Part shown: in pieces, positions 1 through 12,422 of the stretch
How the letters are laid out: each line of letters starts with the position of its first letter
How positions within the stretch are numbered: the stretch's first letter is position 1
Assembly: GCA_001599295.1 (NCBI GenBank)
Contig: BCGN01000002.1
Coordinates: 2,046,001 to 2,110,000 of the forward strand
Direction: 5' to 3'
Origin: Sporopachydermia quercuum
Lineage: Eukaryota > Ascomycota > Sporopachydermiomycetes > Sporopachydermiales > Sporopachydermiaceae
Length of the DNA stretch: 64,000 nucleotides
The notes under the pieces: generated by a model
What the model saw: only the letters and a program-made list of their open reading frames with translations
Database searches by the model: none
What the model was told of the DNA's origin: nothing
Translations under genes and position numbers: made by a program

Positions 1-2323
1 GAATTGACTATTTCACAAGCGATAGTACGTTATAGCTGAATTGCCATACAGTAGGTAATCAATGCACAGGGAAAAGTCAAAATTTGCTTCCTAAGCGAAA
101 GCATATTCACACACCAACAAGTCAACGCTTGCTATATTTGACTTCTTTTTTATCTTTTCTATATTTGCTTTAACTTCGCGGCCGAATAAATAGTCTAGGT
201 TGATGTTGGTTACATAATAATGTAAGCGTTGCTAAAATTTCTCGGTAAGTGAAACAAAGAGGTTTGTAAGTGCTTGAAAAATCTGGGGTATCAAAAATGC
301 CAACTCGTCGGAGAACCTGGTCTCACTTCAACCATCAGCCATCACACATTCTATCTGTCCAATCGCAATAATTCTCCGATAAAAGATAAGACTTCTGGTT
401 CTCAGTCAAAAGATGTACCACTGACAAATGCTTAAAATTAATAAGTCAATAAATAAACCAATCAACCACGATTTTCAACAACTAATCGACTATTAAAGCT
501 TTCTCGATCAGATTCAAAGGTGTGACAATTTGGCAGGCGACTTTTCGGTTGAATTTATCATGTATGACACGCATAGTATTACATGATAGTATCAAGAAAA
601 AATCGGACAAATTCTNTGTCTAAAGGAAATAAGCTTAAACTTAGTTTTTACCCTCAGGTTTGAATACCAACCGAGGTTCTTTAATCCCTTCAAACTATTG
701 AAAGTCTGGTGGGATTGCTGTTTTCTGACATACCACTGATAGCTGATTGAAGAGTGAGTAGAGTCATGCAAATTATTCAAGGCCAATAAATATGAGGATA
801 TTTGAAGTAGATGATCAGTTTCACTACCTGACCGCATTGATTTTGCTTCTTATTCTTATCAAGCAGTATCCATAAATTTATAAGGTTGCTTATACTGTAT
901 TCAGCCTTATGTGAAAACTTAAACCTATTGGTTGCTGCACAGATAACATTTGCAACTATAAAGTTTGTCGAAGACACAATATAATTGCTGAATGAAGCAA
1001 TTTCTTCCAACACTATTGATTGAAATGAGTAAACTCATAATTTTAACTCCAGATCGGTTGAGCAAATTATCCTTCATGCTTTCTATGAATNCATTCTTTT
1101 ATAATTTACCAGCTTTCAGATCTTCCCAGTAAAACTATCCTCTCCACATAAGGTCACATGCTTGAGCATCCAATAATCTTTCTACCTTAATTCTTATCGT
1201 AGATCTTTCCTGCAAAAGGTCTTGTCGTCACTCTCTTTGNATGTATGCAGTGACCTGCATACTCATGTTGTTGTTTTATGTAATACCCAACTTCTTTCAC
1301 CTCTCCTCTGCCAGAATTGCTTGCTAATTTAAGCTTATTTGCTTTTAAAAGTCCCTGTTAGCTCAGACAACTTAAAGTTTTTTGTGCACTAGTACAACTA
1401 AAATCTGCCCTCTATTTAAGCTTAGTTGAACTTTAAGTACAATGACTCAAAGGATAATCATTATGAAGAAATCAAACCAAACCATAATGATTCCAAGATT
1501 GTTGCATTAATTATCGTGAACAAAGCCATTATTTAGTAATTTGAAGATTCATGGTGCTGAAAGGAAATTACGAGAAACCCGATGTCTTCGTGAAACATTC
1601 TAATCGAAGCAAATGCTTTAATTAATTGACATGTTTACTTAGAAAACTGTTGTAAGGTCAAATTGAACGTTGGCTGTCAAGCAAACTATAGTACTTGACA
1701 GGGTGAGCATTTTATTCTATCATGAGACATCCAGATCAAAAACCGAATGTTTTCATTGTTTGTTATATTGAAAGTGGACAATTGTTCAAATGTCTTTGTA
1801 GCTTCCATTGTAAACTGTTGATGGTGAAGATCAAATACCAAAATGAGGCTTCCATTGACTTGCTACTGAGAAGTGTAAAATGAAAAGTTTATTAATGGTT
1901 CATTGGATAGGCAGTCACATTGTTGATGGAGCAAAACTGCTACTTGTCAACTACCCAAATTTATAGAAGGACAACATTGCTCAACCCTTGAGATCATAAA
2001 TCTTCTGTATTCTGAATTATATAATTAAAAGCAAAAATGAATTGAACGACACTATGAATACATTAGGAACAAACAGGTAGAGAAAGATAAACTATAGTAC
2101 TAGTAAGATGAAAATCGGTGAAAGTAAGTAGTAAGATGAATTATTGCAGATAAATCTCAAATAAGATTTTCNAAGAATCCCCTCTTCCAAATAAATGATA
2201 GAAATAACAACAGTAAATAGAATGATACAAAAAATCTTTGTGAGGAGCATAAGCTGCTTCTCTTTTCTTCAAAAGCAGTCATCAAAAAAGCCAATAAACT
2301 GGTTCGCCATTTTGAATACTTGA
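1..2323. other. Left-end region without a recognised gene
   Basis: This AT-rich stretch lies 3' of the C2H2 regulator gene. The only open frames are short (under about 85 codons), biased in composition and unlike any family I know. I see no tRNA, rRNA or transposon signature. Bases 181-185 hold a small GC-rich spot, but nothing else is built around it. Confidence 0.5.
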
Positions 2324-3526
2324 TCACACTCTACTGTAAGGATACACATTGTAAGTAGTACTTTGGTTCAAAGGAACTTGCGCATAACTACCACCTGCAT
2401 AAGCGGAGCCTCCAGTTACAGCGTTTCCACCAGTGCCACCTAAAGTAGATGACGAGGATCTATTGATTCCAAGGTTGTCAACACCATGTGTCTGATATCC
2501 AGATTGAGGGGCTGAAGAATAGGGATACTGTCTATAGTAATCTGACGAGCCTGGGACTGCTTCACCGGCAGTANTGTTACCAACACCACTTGTGGAATTA
2601 CTTCCAGTATTTTGATAACCATACGTAACATAGTTGAGATAACCTGAATTATTGTTGGGGACAGTACCAGCATTGTAGTACCCACTATTGCCATTATTAG
2701 GATTCACCATTGGTATCGAAGAATTCATGGCAGGTAAACCCATACCAGCAGGGGAAACTAAACCTCCGACTGGTGCATTTGATGAGGATGTATAATCTGG
2801 AACGGTCATATAACCTGAAGATCCTGCACTTAGTTTAATTTGACGTTCTTGTAATCTTGCTTGTTCTTCCTCACCTCTTTTCTTCATTTCTCTGTATCTT
2901 TTCTTCACTTCTTTAAACTCTTCTGATGTACGTTTAGGACCATGTCCTTGGTTTTTCACATGTGCATTCAAATGATTCAATGTTCCATACCCTTTAGTAC
3001 ATCCTTCGTACCCACAAGAATATAGTCGATCAATCTCATGGTGTTTCCTTCTAGGTCGTTTATAAACTTTAGTGACACTATCAGTTGGATCACTCAAATG
3101 AGAATCACCGTTGATTATTGATCTACCAACTGCTGTTGATGCACTGGAGATAGTAGAACCTGAGATATTTCCGTTCAATGAAGAACTTTGAAGGGTATCG
3201 TTACTACTACTAGAAATTTGAGATACCAAATTATTATTTTGATACGAAGAAGATGAGCCAGTTGATTGCATATATGGCAAAGGGTGTCCTTGTGTTGACT
3301 GTGATGACACTTGATTGGTACTTTCCAATGGTGGGTAAGATGATGCTGAGGAAGAATACTGTTGGTACGAAAGATTTGGAACAGACGACCTGTTGCTTCT
3401 AGCAAATTGTGAAGAAGATTGTAAAGACATTGGGTTATGATTTCTTAGATCGATATTCAAATGTTGATTAGCTGATGAATGCATATAATATAGATGTTGG
3501 TTTTCTTTTTCTTGAACCTTGTTCAC
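2324..3526 (-). CDS. Single-C2H2 zinc finger transcription factor, CON7-like
   Basis: This gene encodes a 400-residue protein with one C2H2 finger near residues 165-195, read as C-x4-C-x12-H-x5-H. A lysine/arginine-rich helix follows (around residues 200-225, EEFKEVKKRYREMKKR). The finger core (GYGTLNHLNAHV, then GPKRTSEEFKE) is the arrangement I associate with the fungal CON7 family of C2H2 regulators. The rest is Ser/Asn/Gln-rich in the first 150 residues and Gly/Asn/Tyr-rich at the C-terminus, as in many yeast activators, and looks disordered. It is presumably a nuclear DNA-binding regulator; its targets cannot be read from sequence. It is flanked by long non-coding DNA on both sides. One base within it is ambiguous (2575). 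The family call is moderate; the C2H2 call is firm. Confidence 0.85.
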   Translation of the reverse strand: MNKVQEKENQHLYYMHSSANQHLNIDLRNHNPMSLQSSSQFARSNRSSVPNLSYQQYSSSASSYPPLESTNQVSSQSTQGHPLPYMQSTGSSSSYQNNNLVSQISSSSNDTLQSSSLNGNISGSTISSASTAVGRSIINGDSHLSDPTDSVTKVYKRPRRKHHEIDRLYSCGYEGCTKGYGTLNHLNAHVKNQGHGPKRTSEEFKEVKKRYREMKKRGEEEQARLQERQIKLSAGSSGYMTVPDYTSSSNAPVGGLVSPAGMGLPAMNSSIPMVNPNNGNSGYYNAGTVPNNNSGYLNYVTYGYQNTGSNSTSGVGNXTAGEAVPGSSDYYRQYPYSSAPQSGYQTHGVDNLGINRSSSSTLGGTGGNAVTGGSAYAGGSYAQVPLNQSTTYNVYPYSRV

Positions 3527-4178
3527 TTATTGTTGACAAAACGAAATGACGATTAATATTATTACTAGAGGGATAATTAGCTTAGGTCTACAACTTTAAG
3601 GATCGTGGACCTTTAGTTAGTTAATCAACTTTAGCTCAGCTTCTGGTTTCACTTGGTATTTTTTTCTAATGATCGGTTATTTATAAGTTTTGATCTTTAA
3701 AGAAGAAAGAACTTGATAATATAATTGACCAGCAGATCTATAACAACTTTCATTGATTCAGAGTACAAGAAGTAATATTATTGTAACAACAATATCTCGG
3801 TTTCAACAACTGTAACTACAAAAGAAAGAAGAGGAAAAGAAAAACAGGGAAAGGTAATCAAAATAAACTAAACCACCTGTAAGTGATGAGAGAACATTTT
3901 AGGAAACGTCAGTGAAAGCCCAGACACTTGTGTACCAATACATTTACTTATTCCCATTAATTTGGGCCCTATCTCTGCCAACAACTGCACAATTTGAACT
4001 TTGATCGGGCAGACTGAGGTTGCGTACGGAAGAAGATATTAAATACACAAAAACCCCATATGCACGGTAGGTTCTTCTAAATTGGAGATTTATGCAATAT
4101 TCATGTAGGAGTCCTTAGCTTCCTAATATGGAGAACAAGAAGTAATTATCCTCTTCTGTCCATTATATGTCCAATAAC

Positions 4179-4233
4179 AGGTATCAAGTATAGCCGCGAG
4201 TGCGACCTATGTCGCACCCAACCTGATATAAAT
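4179..4233. repeat. Nested inverted repeat (7-bp inner stem)
   Basis: The inner arms GTGCGAC (4200-4206) and GTCGCAC (4211-4217) enclose a 4-nt loop. Outside them CAGGT and ACCTG can also pair. It may be a protein-binding palindrome or a small RNA hairpin in a gene-free stretch. There is no direct evidence of function. Confidence 0.4.
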
Positions 4234-7200
4234 GTCACAAATTCTGAAACCGTCATGTTATAAGCCTAACGATAGAATTATTCTATTCATAAGGACCTAG
4301 TAGAGTTCTAGTATATAATATGAATAATTTAAATATTCTATCAAAATGCGAAAATCAGTCATATATTGCAACCTGTAATCCTACAGAAAGAAGAATACTG
4401 TCACGTATCATAAAACCATATGGACAAATGCTACGGACAAGTGATTTCCCACTACCTCCAAAATCATGAGAGTTAGCAAAAGCCAGACATCTGCGTGATC
4501 TCTTGAAATGTTAACTGAGTTGCATGAGAGCTTCCAAATTTGTATACTATTGCTGAAAGCACGCATAATTATACAGAATACGTACATACGTAAATATATA
4601 TGTATAACCTACTTCATGAGAACCTTAATGTTTTTCTTTTACAAGAATTAAGTTTGCTTTTGTTAACTATGTAACCTTAATGAAATTATTATGGCAGAAA
4701 TTCAAGAAAACCAACCTTGTACAATTTAGTGGGAATTGACATACTCGAGATCGGAGGGAAGAATTGGATTATACAGGAACGGAGTGAAAGAACATGACTT
4801 TGAGAATAGGCAATATTCATTTGGAATTATTTGACCTCCGTAGCTTTCAGGGTGAACATTTTTAAGTTGATTATGAAATTTGGAAGCTGAAAATGGGGAA
4901 ATCTGTTGAATCTCAATGAATCCTTCGTTTCATATCAACGAGACTCATTGTAAATCGATGAGGAGTGCGCAGTGTGCAGGTGAACTTAATTAGTACTAAT
5001 AAATGGACGCTAAATACTGAAAGGGGAATTTGGATTTTATACATGTAGATGAAAAAGGTTTGATCATAAGTGATGAAGTAATAGATGTTACAACTAAACT
5101 GTAACCTAAAGCGCCAGAGGGGTTTTTTCACGCGCAACTCTTGACAAAACAATGTTTATTGCGATCTTTTTTGAACTCTAGTTGCAGGGCTATATAAGCT
5201 ATATCAAAGTTTTGAATATCACTTAGCTAAGGTTTGAATCACCTTAATTTTTGGAATGCAAGATCTTCTTTTAATCATCGATCATCACTGTACTGTAACT
5301 GCGTATGAAGTTTTAATCACTAATATTTGAAGTAGTTCAAATACTGCTGCTGAAAATGGAAAATAGTGCAATGACAATATACTTTTTTTTTTTCTTTTCA
5401 AAAACGATAACTGATTGGCACATTATATAGAATTGTAGTAATATAACGANAATAACAAAGAATGAAAATGTTGTACATATCAAGTAATTTAATGTTTGAG
5501 CCCAACCAACTGGAATTACAAGTTGGACAATAATTTGTCACAAAGAGGTCGGTCAAGCGAGATAATAAGAATATTACAAACTTTTAGTTCACCGAATAGA
5601 TGAGATGAGTCTTGCAGTTTTGACATTCTTTATCATTAATTATCTATCTTGCTTNCCGATACCTCTGTAATCGAACCCACTAATTTCAGATTCTGAACTA
5701 GTCTTGCAGCTTCTTTGGAATCTTACTGCTGTTGCATTATGTAGTATTAGTGATGAATAGCTATTAGGTTAATACTTTACAGAGTACCATTAGCCATCAA
5801 ACATTATTTAACTTCAAATTAACTGTATGAATAACCCTGAGATCCTATTGCTTTCATAACTATGAAACTAGTGTCAAATAAGCCTTTCTATTCTTTTGCA
5901 ACCAAAGTTCACCTTAACGTTTGATTTATCATATGGTTGGTCCAATGGAAAACAATAATGGTAATAAATCAAAGCCTGCTTCATGTAAAGTCTTTTATCT
6001 TCTGGCAGATCTCAGCGAAATCAGGGTGTCCCTAACGGTTTTGTTAAACAAAGGAGGGGTAACCAATACCTCTTGTTGGTGATTCTCTCTGTGATGCTTG
6101 TTTGTTTCCAAGCATTATATTAGCTATGTAAATAATTAAGCTCCAAGAGGTTTTCCATTTCTCTAATCTCATTCCAAAGTTTGATCGAATTTTAATTGGC
6201 AGATTTTGGTTCTTTTAATTAAAGTAAGGAAACGCTGAGACCTTTGGTAAGTATATGAACTAAGTTGGATCTACATCGTAAGTCATAAACTATGAGTGTT
6301 GAAAGCCAGACTACTTTTCCCGATATTTACCTGAATTGTTGAATAAAACTGTTAATATACAGACAAAAAGTAGGTAATTAAANAAATAAGTTGATGAGTC
6401 ATCACATTTTTTAGCACATCAAGTAATAATTCTTCTATGATATCTAACCCAAATAATCAGGTAAAGAAGAATTCATCTTTTCTGTTTCAGTAAAGAACAG
6501 AAAAAGAGTTAAATCTAGAACACTAATGNTAACTTAAATATGACCCACTTCTTAAGTTTGATGTTTGAATGCACTAGTGCAGATTGCAACTTTATTTCGA
6601 ATAATAAAAGCAATTACGAAAATTACAACTGCCATTGATTAATTGAATTCATCAGTTTGCCCCTAATATTAGGTAGCATCTGATGAACAGGTTAGCTACG
6701 CTTGATATATTATCAATGGAGGGAGTAAGAATCACGTAAGTTGGAAAAGAATAGATATGGTGTAAGTTGAATATCATTGAGTCATTGTTTCAAGAACCAG
6801 TAGTATCAATTATTAGGTTCTCGGTGATTTTGGATCAGTTAACTAGAAAATAGAAAACTCAACAACGCAGGATCACATGTCAAAATTGATCAATGAAAAT
6901 GATTCCTAGCAGCTTGATGGTTTTGATCGGGAAGATCCTGCTAATTAGATCCCAGCAAATTATGTGGTTCCCTCCAAACAACCGGTTTCGATTGCGTGGT
7001 TTCCTTAAAGTAAACTGCAGNCTATATTCTCTAAAGTCAATAAGGCTTATATACGATTTCTGTGATCTTTTAGCAACTCAATTGATCATATTTTCAAAAC
7101 TTTTATGAACGTTTTTCGCATTATGGATACGTTGAAATCCAGTATCATTTATTGCACCATATTTAATATTTTTGATCTAATGTCTCTCTTGATAAACCTT

Positions 7201-7488
7201 TTCAAAATTTTTTATTGAAATTCTTATATTCCCTTTTTGGAGAAAGAGGATCTGAAAATGAGCATGCCAAGTCAAGAGGTAGCTTGGAGGGAGTTTGCCA
7301 CATGAATCTCTCTGGCTGTAATCAAACCANTCGATTTTTTTCAATTCCTACAAATAAATTCTCCACTTTGTCATGGAATCAAACAATTAAATGTCACTGT
7401 TATTAATTGACTAGCTATATCGGAGTTTTAATTGTTTCAGCGAATACAATTTTAGGGATGACATGGCATACACTATAAGTGGTATTAG

Positions 7489-7526
7489 GNNNNCNNTNAN
7501 NNNCCNNANNTTTTTTNNNNNNNCNT
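7489..7526. other. Unresolved N-rich patch
   Basis: About 38 bases are mostly N, broken by single called bases and a run of T. This looks like a low-quality or gap-filled assembly spot, not a biological feature. Nearby sequence is ordinary AT-rich DNA. Confidence 0.9.
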
Positions 7527-9437
7527 ATTATTCGCAATAGTTTAAATATTGTTGCTCTAAACTAGTTTTAGTATCTACAATAAGCTGATTGAATAATGCT
7601 TCTATNATTGAACTATCTTGTATCTAAGAAGAAGCTATCGGCTTTTAATACTTAAAATACGGAATAATAATACTTTAGTAGGACTGGACTCGACCTCCGT
7701 TAAAACATCATCTCCTAGAAAGTCAACTGTATTGTTTCATGACGAAATAATATCTACTACAAGAGAAAGGTACAATAAACAATTATAGATTTCTTTTCAC
7801 TTTTGTTTTAGAATTACCATTATGATTATCNTTCTCATTCTCTTTGCCAGATAATCAAATCTTTTCTTAATTTTCTTTTCATTCATCTTCTCTTCATTTT
7901 CAAGCTGCACTCAGTTCCTACGTAGAATGTACACAAGAAGGAAACAAACATTTAATAAGATTCAAGTAGGCTGATTTCTTTTCGAACTTAAACATGAATT
8001 AACTCTAATTAAATTTGTAACTTTAAACTGGCAAACTCTAAAATAAAATTAAACTTTGCCTCACTAAACTTCGAATACCTGATTTCCTATTTAGACTTAT
8101 TTAATATTGGCTGCAACTCATAGTTCAAGTGCCAAATGCTCCTCATTAATTCTCCAACAGTTGAAATTCGAACTATCGAAATTCAGCCGCAACGGGGATT
8201 GCATGCTTATTGGTGACAAATTCAATAGTTTTGTTGTTTGTCTTATCCACGGAATAACATCTTCGAGTACCCTGATTCAGTTGTTCACCAGTAGTTGTAA
8301 ACAAAGCATGTCATAATATTACCAGTGGATGGAAAAAGATGTTTATCACTCGGTAGCAAAACGATCAATCTACTTNGCTGAGCGTTATTTCTATTGTCAA
8401 TTATTTACATCATTACAGAGTTTACCTACTCTTTATATACTGCATAGGATTAACAACGTATTTACTTAAGATGCCATTCTTTGAAAGCTAAAAAACTAAA
8501 ATTCTACAACTAGATTCGAATGTCTAAATAGAGAATTGTCAAAGATAGTAAAGTGTATCCTACCTTGAAAATATTTGAAGCACATTGTAAGTAACTACTT
8601 CCCTGTAATTGAACCCAATTGATTTTCCTGCGCCTTTGTTACTTTATACTAGGTCGGTTATTTTGTAATGTAACGGAACTAGTAGTAATCATATCTCTGA
8701 TTAAATTATGCTTAAATCTTGGAATCTGATTTAGGTAATCTTCTTTTCTCTTTTCATCAAACTTGTTTCTATCAACCAAATCCCGTTGTTATGTTTTCTC
8801 AGACTCGTTGTAATTCCACCAACCTACCAGAGATTTGGATTCACCTGATATACATATATAATAATAAAGCTGAAATCAAAATTTCATGATTTTGATATAC
8901 TTAAGGGTCGGACTTTCGGTATATACCCTTATGTATTGAAAAAATGATTTGAATTTGGACTCTTTTATCGCTACTTAATTATTGAGTATTCACTACTGTA
9001 AGGCAACTATTCCTTGCAATAAAATTGAAGTATTGTTAGTAATCTTATAATGGCAGTTGATTATCCGGATGTCTAAATTCAATATATTTAGATTCTTCTG
9101 GACTAAAGTCAACTTCAGTACAATGGTTTCGAAGAAAATCTAATCAAAATCATGATCTTGCTAGCTAGCTAGTCCCTTAACTTACTGGTTGCTGTAGACG
9201 TATTAAAAAAAATACTACTATTCTACAATATTAGACAGTTAAAATCCACCCTCGTAGTATTAAATCTAAGCTAGTATTACCTGATCCTTTTTTTTGTTTT
9301 CTAATAGTTTTCTAAATAAATATCACTTCATCTTTTTTTTCTTTTTCTTTCTTTTCTAATATACTTTACATCCGCACGGCTGAGTTTAAGACACTTCAAC
9401 CTCAACTCAAACCTCAAATTCATATTTTCCTTTGTAT

Positions 9438-12422
9438 TTATGGAACTTGGAGCTCAAAGATTGCTTTCTGATCTTCTCCCATAAGCTCAATCGATGCGAC
9501 ATAACTCTCTATACTTGCTTTAGGAGTTTTCAGAGTGGGATCATACTGTTTTCCAATTCTGAAATCACCAGGCTTACGACACCGACAATGAAGTTCGCCT
9601 CCACCAGATCGATAGCACCAAAGCTGTTTGAACAAATCACCATATGCAGTGGGTTCAGTTGCGTCAACATCAACATAATGTGGATAGTTGCAACACAACA
9701 AAGTGGTTGATTTGAATGTAGAAACAGGAATTTCATGAATATTCCTATCCCGTCTATTCCTTGTATTGCCAGATACCTTTGACAGAAATAATATTGGATC
9801 AACTTTACCTTCAAGTACTGCTTTAGCCCTATCGATAGATACTCCTAAACTGGTTTCAGGATTATAGTAGATTTTATTCAACAGGATTTGCCTTTCCGTA
9901 AAAAAAGTATCAATCGTATGTTTATATTCAAGGAACTTCAAGTTCTTAGGTACCACCCCTTGTGCGACGTTCATAAAAGGAATATACATCGTTCTAATAG
10001 GGCCAGAGAACCCATGGTTGAAAAGATACCGAACTTCAGGCAAAACGGCATCCAAGACTTTAATGACCATACAGTAGTATGAATACAAAATGTGCATATA
10101 TTGATCGTTCTTCGGGTTGAAGTACGTTGCTTCCGAGGGGAACATCAAAACCCAGCGTCGAACAAAATAGTACAATTTGGTAATCGGATATCCAATTATT
10201 AGATATTCGTTTCTTGGTGTGGAGTCCAGGTAGATCAACAGATCATATAGGTAAGACTTCAAAGCATTATATTGACCCAAAATCCGACTAGAGTTTGCAT
10301 TGGTGTCCTTTTGCATTATTTCTTTCAATGATGTCACAACTTCCAGCACCTCATGTAGTACCTTATAATCATAAGCTGGTCGAAGTAAACTATTGAAATT
10401 CTCAATTAATAAACCCTTTAGTCGCAAGTCATTGAACTCGTTCACTAGTAATAAATGGCTTGTTAATCTTGTTGCTGTGAATATGTATGCCAGACTTTTC
10501 TTCAAGCCTGCTTGCTGAAGGAAAAGATCCCATCGTATATAGGCAACGGGAATTATTAGTTCTTGTGAGCGGATACTAGCTTCTCTATAAGCTTTGATAT
10601 TTTTTTCAAGTACCTTCATTGATTTCTGCAAAACATTCATTGATTTTGCCTCCAATTTGGCGGTGAATTTAGCTAATCGTCTAGTGTCAATTTGCATATT
10701 TAACAATTCCATCAAGAATCTTCCGCCATAGGCAGTAAATGCCCAAAACGTTGAGCTAGTCATATCCCCAGATTGTAGTAATTCTGTTACTTTGTCTGTG
10801 AATTGGGAGGACGTTCCTTTCTCAGTTTTCGAAATCAACGGCCCATCTGTTACCTTATTGGACTGTAGGGGAGGCAGTTGTACTGTCTCAGATTCCAGAG
10901 GCAATAATGGAGGCATTGAAACAGAAGGAATAGATGTCCATACGATTGGTCCTCTAAACACAGTTGAGCTTGCAGAATCAAGTAATAACGATGTAGGTAA
11001 CAATCTTTTGTCACCAGATGATACAGACGATGTTGAAGATGCAGAAGAAGGTTGACGATTTAATGGAGGTGAAGGTGGCCCTACCGCTGTAACTGATAAT
11101 GGTGATGATCTTAGCGGTAATGCTTGATTGTTCCTTTGGAGATGAGATGTTTGATAACCAGAGTAAGATGTGGGGTTTATTGATATTGATAGCGCTGGTG
11201 AATAGTTGGAATAACTTGAACTTGAACTAGCACTTGGGCCAAATGCAAACATGAATGCAGGAGCAGGTGTTGATCTTGGCGATGTTCCTGCTGATAAAGG
11301 CTCACCTAAAGTAGCGTTTCGCGGTTGGTAATTCCCATATGGTAATTCATGAATTGGTATATTGGAGTCGCTCAATGAACTGTGTGTAAGACTAGGTGTT
11401 GATATTGATCTAACCGAAGAAACAGGTGTTACAGATTCTAAAGAACCAGCACCTAAACGAGGTAATTCAGGCTGACTATTGTGCTTTAATGGTAATGAAG
11501 ATTCAAGTTTCGTCTTTTTACTCGTCTGATCAGGGTTATCCTCTGCAGAACCTAATGTTTCATTATTAACTAACACAATTTTGTCCTTGCCATCCATTTT
11601 ACTCTTCCCATTGAGTTTCTTCCTTTTGATGATTTTCACATTCACATCAGTACTAGTACTTAAGCTTGGTCGTGTCCCATTCTTATCATCGTTCAGCAAA
11701 TCAGAGTTTACAACCGGAATCAAACTGATCTCATCTTGCTTCTCTTTTTCTCTTTCTTTTTTAGCCCTGATGAGCTTTTGTATCTCTTCTGGTTTCATAT
11801 CTCTGTAGGAACAATCATACTTTGACTTCTCACAGTTCCTACAAATAGGTAAAGACTCGTCACACTTTATCCTCCTCTTCTTACAGCTTTGGCAACCGAA
11901 ATGAGAATTTCGATGTTTTCTTCGTGACCAGTTTACCCTTCTGTTTGTAGTACCATTATTTAACTGTATGTTGAATTCAAAAAACATAGGTCCCGACACC
12001 TGGTTGTTTGAATCTGAAGATGGTTCGCTGGACACTGGGACTTCAGTTTGAGGGTTAGAATTACGCTGTAAATTAATGATTGGAGAATTAAGTTGATGAG
12101 AATAAGCAGGTAAACCAGCTGGTGCGGAATCTATGCTAGCATTTATTCCGGGACCAGGAGGAAAATAGGATCCCGCTCCAAGGCCTGTAGTGGCTGTGTT
12201 AGATCCTAAAAGGTGACTAGGCGTTCCCACACTTACTCCCGCCACCCCTGGGGTTGAATTTATACCATGCTCTATTTGTCCATGAGGATACTGCCGTTGC
12301 TGTGTAAGAGGTTGCATTGGAATTGGATAATGATTCATCATGTAGTTTGGTGGTTGTTGATATCCACTTGTCTGATTTGGATTCTGAAATGCATACGAAC
12401 TGTTCTGATTAGTAGGGTACAT
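9438..12422 (-). CDS. Zn2Cys6 binuclear cluster transcription factor
   Basis: This encodes a 994-residue fungal regulator. The zinc cluster lies around residues 178-206 with exact C-x2-C-x6-C-x6-C-x2-C-x6-C spacing (CQSCKKRRIKC, then CRNC and C). It is preceded by a basic stretch (SRRKHRNSHFG) and followed by a Lys/Glu-rich linker that could form a dimerisation coil. Residues 1-160 are Asn/Gln/Pro-rich and residues 310-480 are Ser-rich, both probably disordered. The C-terminal half (about 530-990) is helical and hydrophobic, as in regulatory domains of this class; the SHFGCQSCKKRRIKCDE block resembles sterol- and lipid-responsive members, but I cannot name an ortholog. It is expected to act in the nucleus. 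A 7.7-kb gene-free stretch upstream suggests a large control region. Confidence 0.88.
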   Translation of the reverse strand: MYPTNQNSSYAFQNPNQTSGYQQPPNYMMNHYPIPMQPLTQQRQYPHGQIEHGINSTPGVAGVSVGTPSHLLGSNTATTGLGAGSYFPPGPGINASIDSAPAGLPAYSHQLNSPIINLQRNSNPQTEVPVSSEPSSDSNNQVSGPMFFEFNIQLNNGTTNRRVNWSRRKHRNSHFGCQSCKKRRIKCDESLPICRNCEKSKYDCSYRDMKPEEIQKLIRAKKEREKEKQDEISLIPVVNSDLLNDDKNGTRPSLSTSTDVNVKIIKRKKLNGKSKMDGKDKIVLVNNETLGSAEDNPDQTSKKTKLESSLPLKHNSQPELPRLGAGSLESVTPVSSVRSISTPSLTHSSLSDSNIPIHELPYGNYQPRNATLGEPLSAGTSPRSTPAPAFMFAFGPSASSSSSYSNYSPALSISINPTSYSGYQTSHLQRNNQALPLRSSPLSVTAVGPPSPPLNRQPSSASSTSSVSSGDKRLLPTSLLLDSASSTVFRGPIVWTSIPSVSMPPLLPLESETVQLPPLQSNKVTDGPLISKTEKGTSSQFTDKVTELLQSGDMTSSTFWAFTAYGGRFLMELLNMQIDTRRLAKFTAKLEAKSMNVLQKSMKVLEKNIKAYREASIRSQELIIPVAYIRWDLFLQQAGLKKSLAYIFTATRLTSHLLLVNEFNDLRLKGLLIENFNSLLRPAYDYKVLHEVLEVVTSLKEIMQKDTNANSSRILGQYNALKSYLYDLLIYLDSTPRNEYLIIGYPITKLYYFVRRWVLMFPSEATYFNPKNDQYMHILYSYYCMVIKVLDAVLPEVRYLFNHGFSGPIRTMYIPFMNVAQGVVPKNLKFLEYKHTIDTFFTERQILLNKIYYNPETSLGVSIDRAKAVLEGKVDPILFLSKVSGNTRNRRDRNIHEIPVSTFKSTTLLCCNYPHYVDVDATEPTAYGDLFKQLWCYRSGGGELHCRCRKPGDFRIGKQYDPTLKTPKASIESYVASIELMGEDQKAIFELQVP

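Larger units (their letters stand above)
3527..9437. other. 5.9-kb gene-free stretch, 5' of the C2H2 gene
   Basis: The stretch lies between the 5' end of the C2H2 regulator gene and the 3' end of the Zn2Cys6 regulator gene. Reading both strands I find no frame over about 80 codons with protein-like composition, and no tRNA. It holds a nested hairpin near 4.2 kb and an unresolved N-rich patch near 7.5 kb. Part is probably the extended promoter of the C2H2 gene. An unrecognised non-coding transcript or an intron-rich gene cannot be excluded. Confidence 0.5.

Noticed and set aside
10792-11055. Plus-strand frame of 87 codons inside the Zn2Cys6 gene
   Set aside because: It is the antisense shadow of a Ser/Pro-rich coding stretch with no independent signal.
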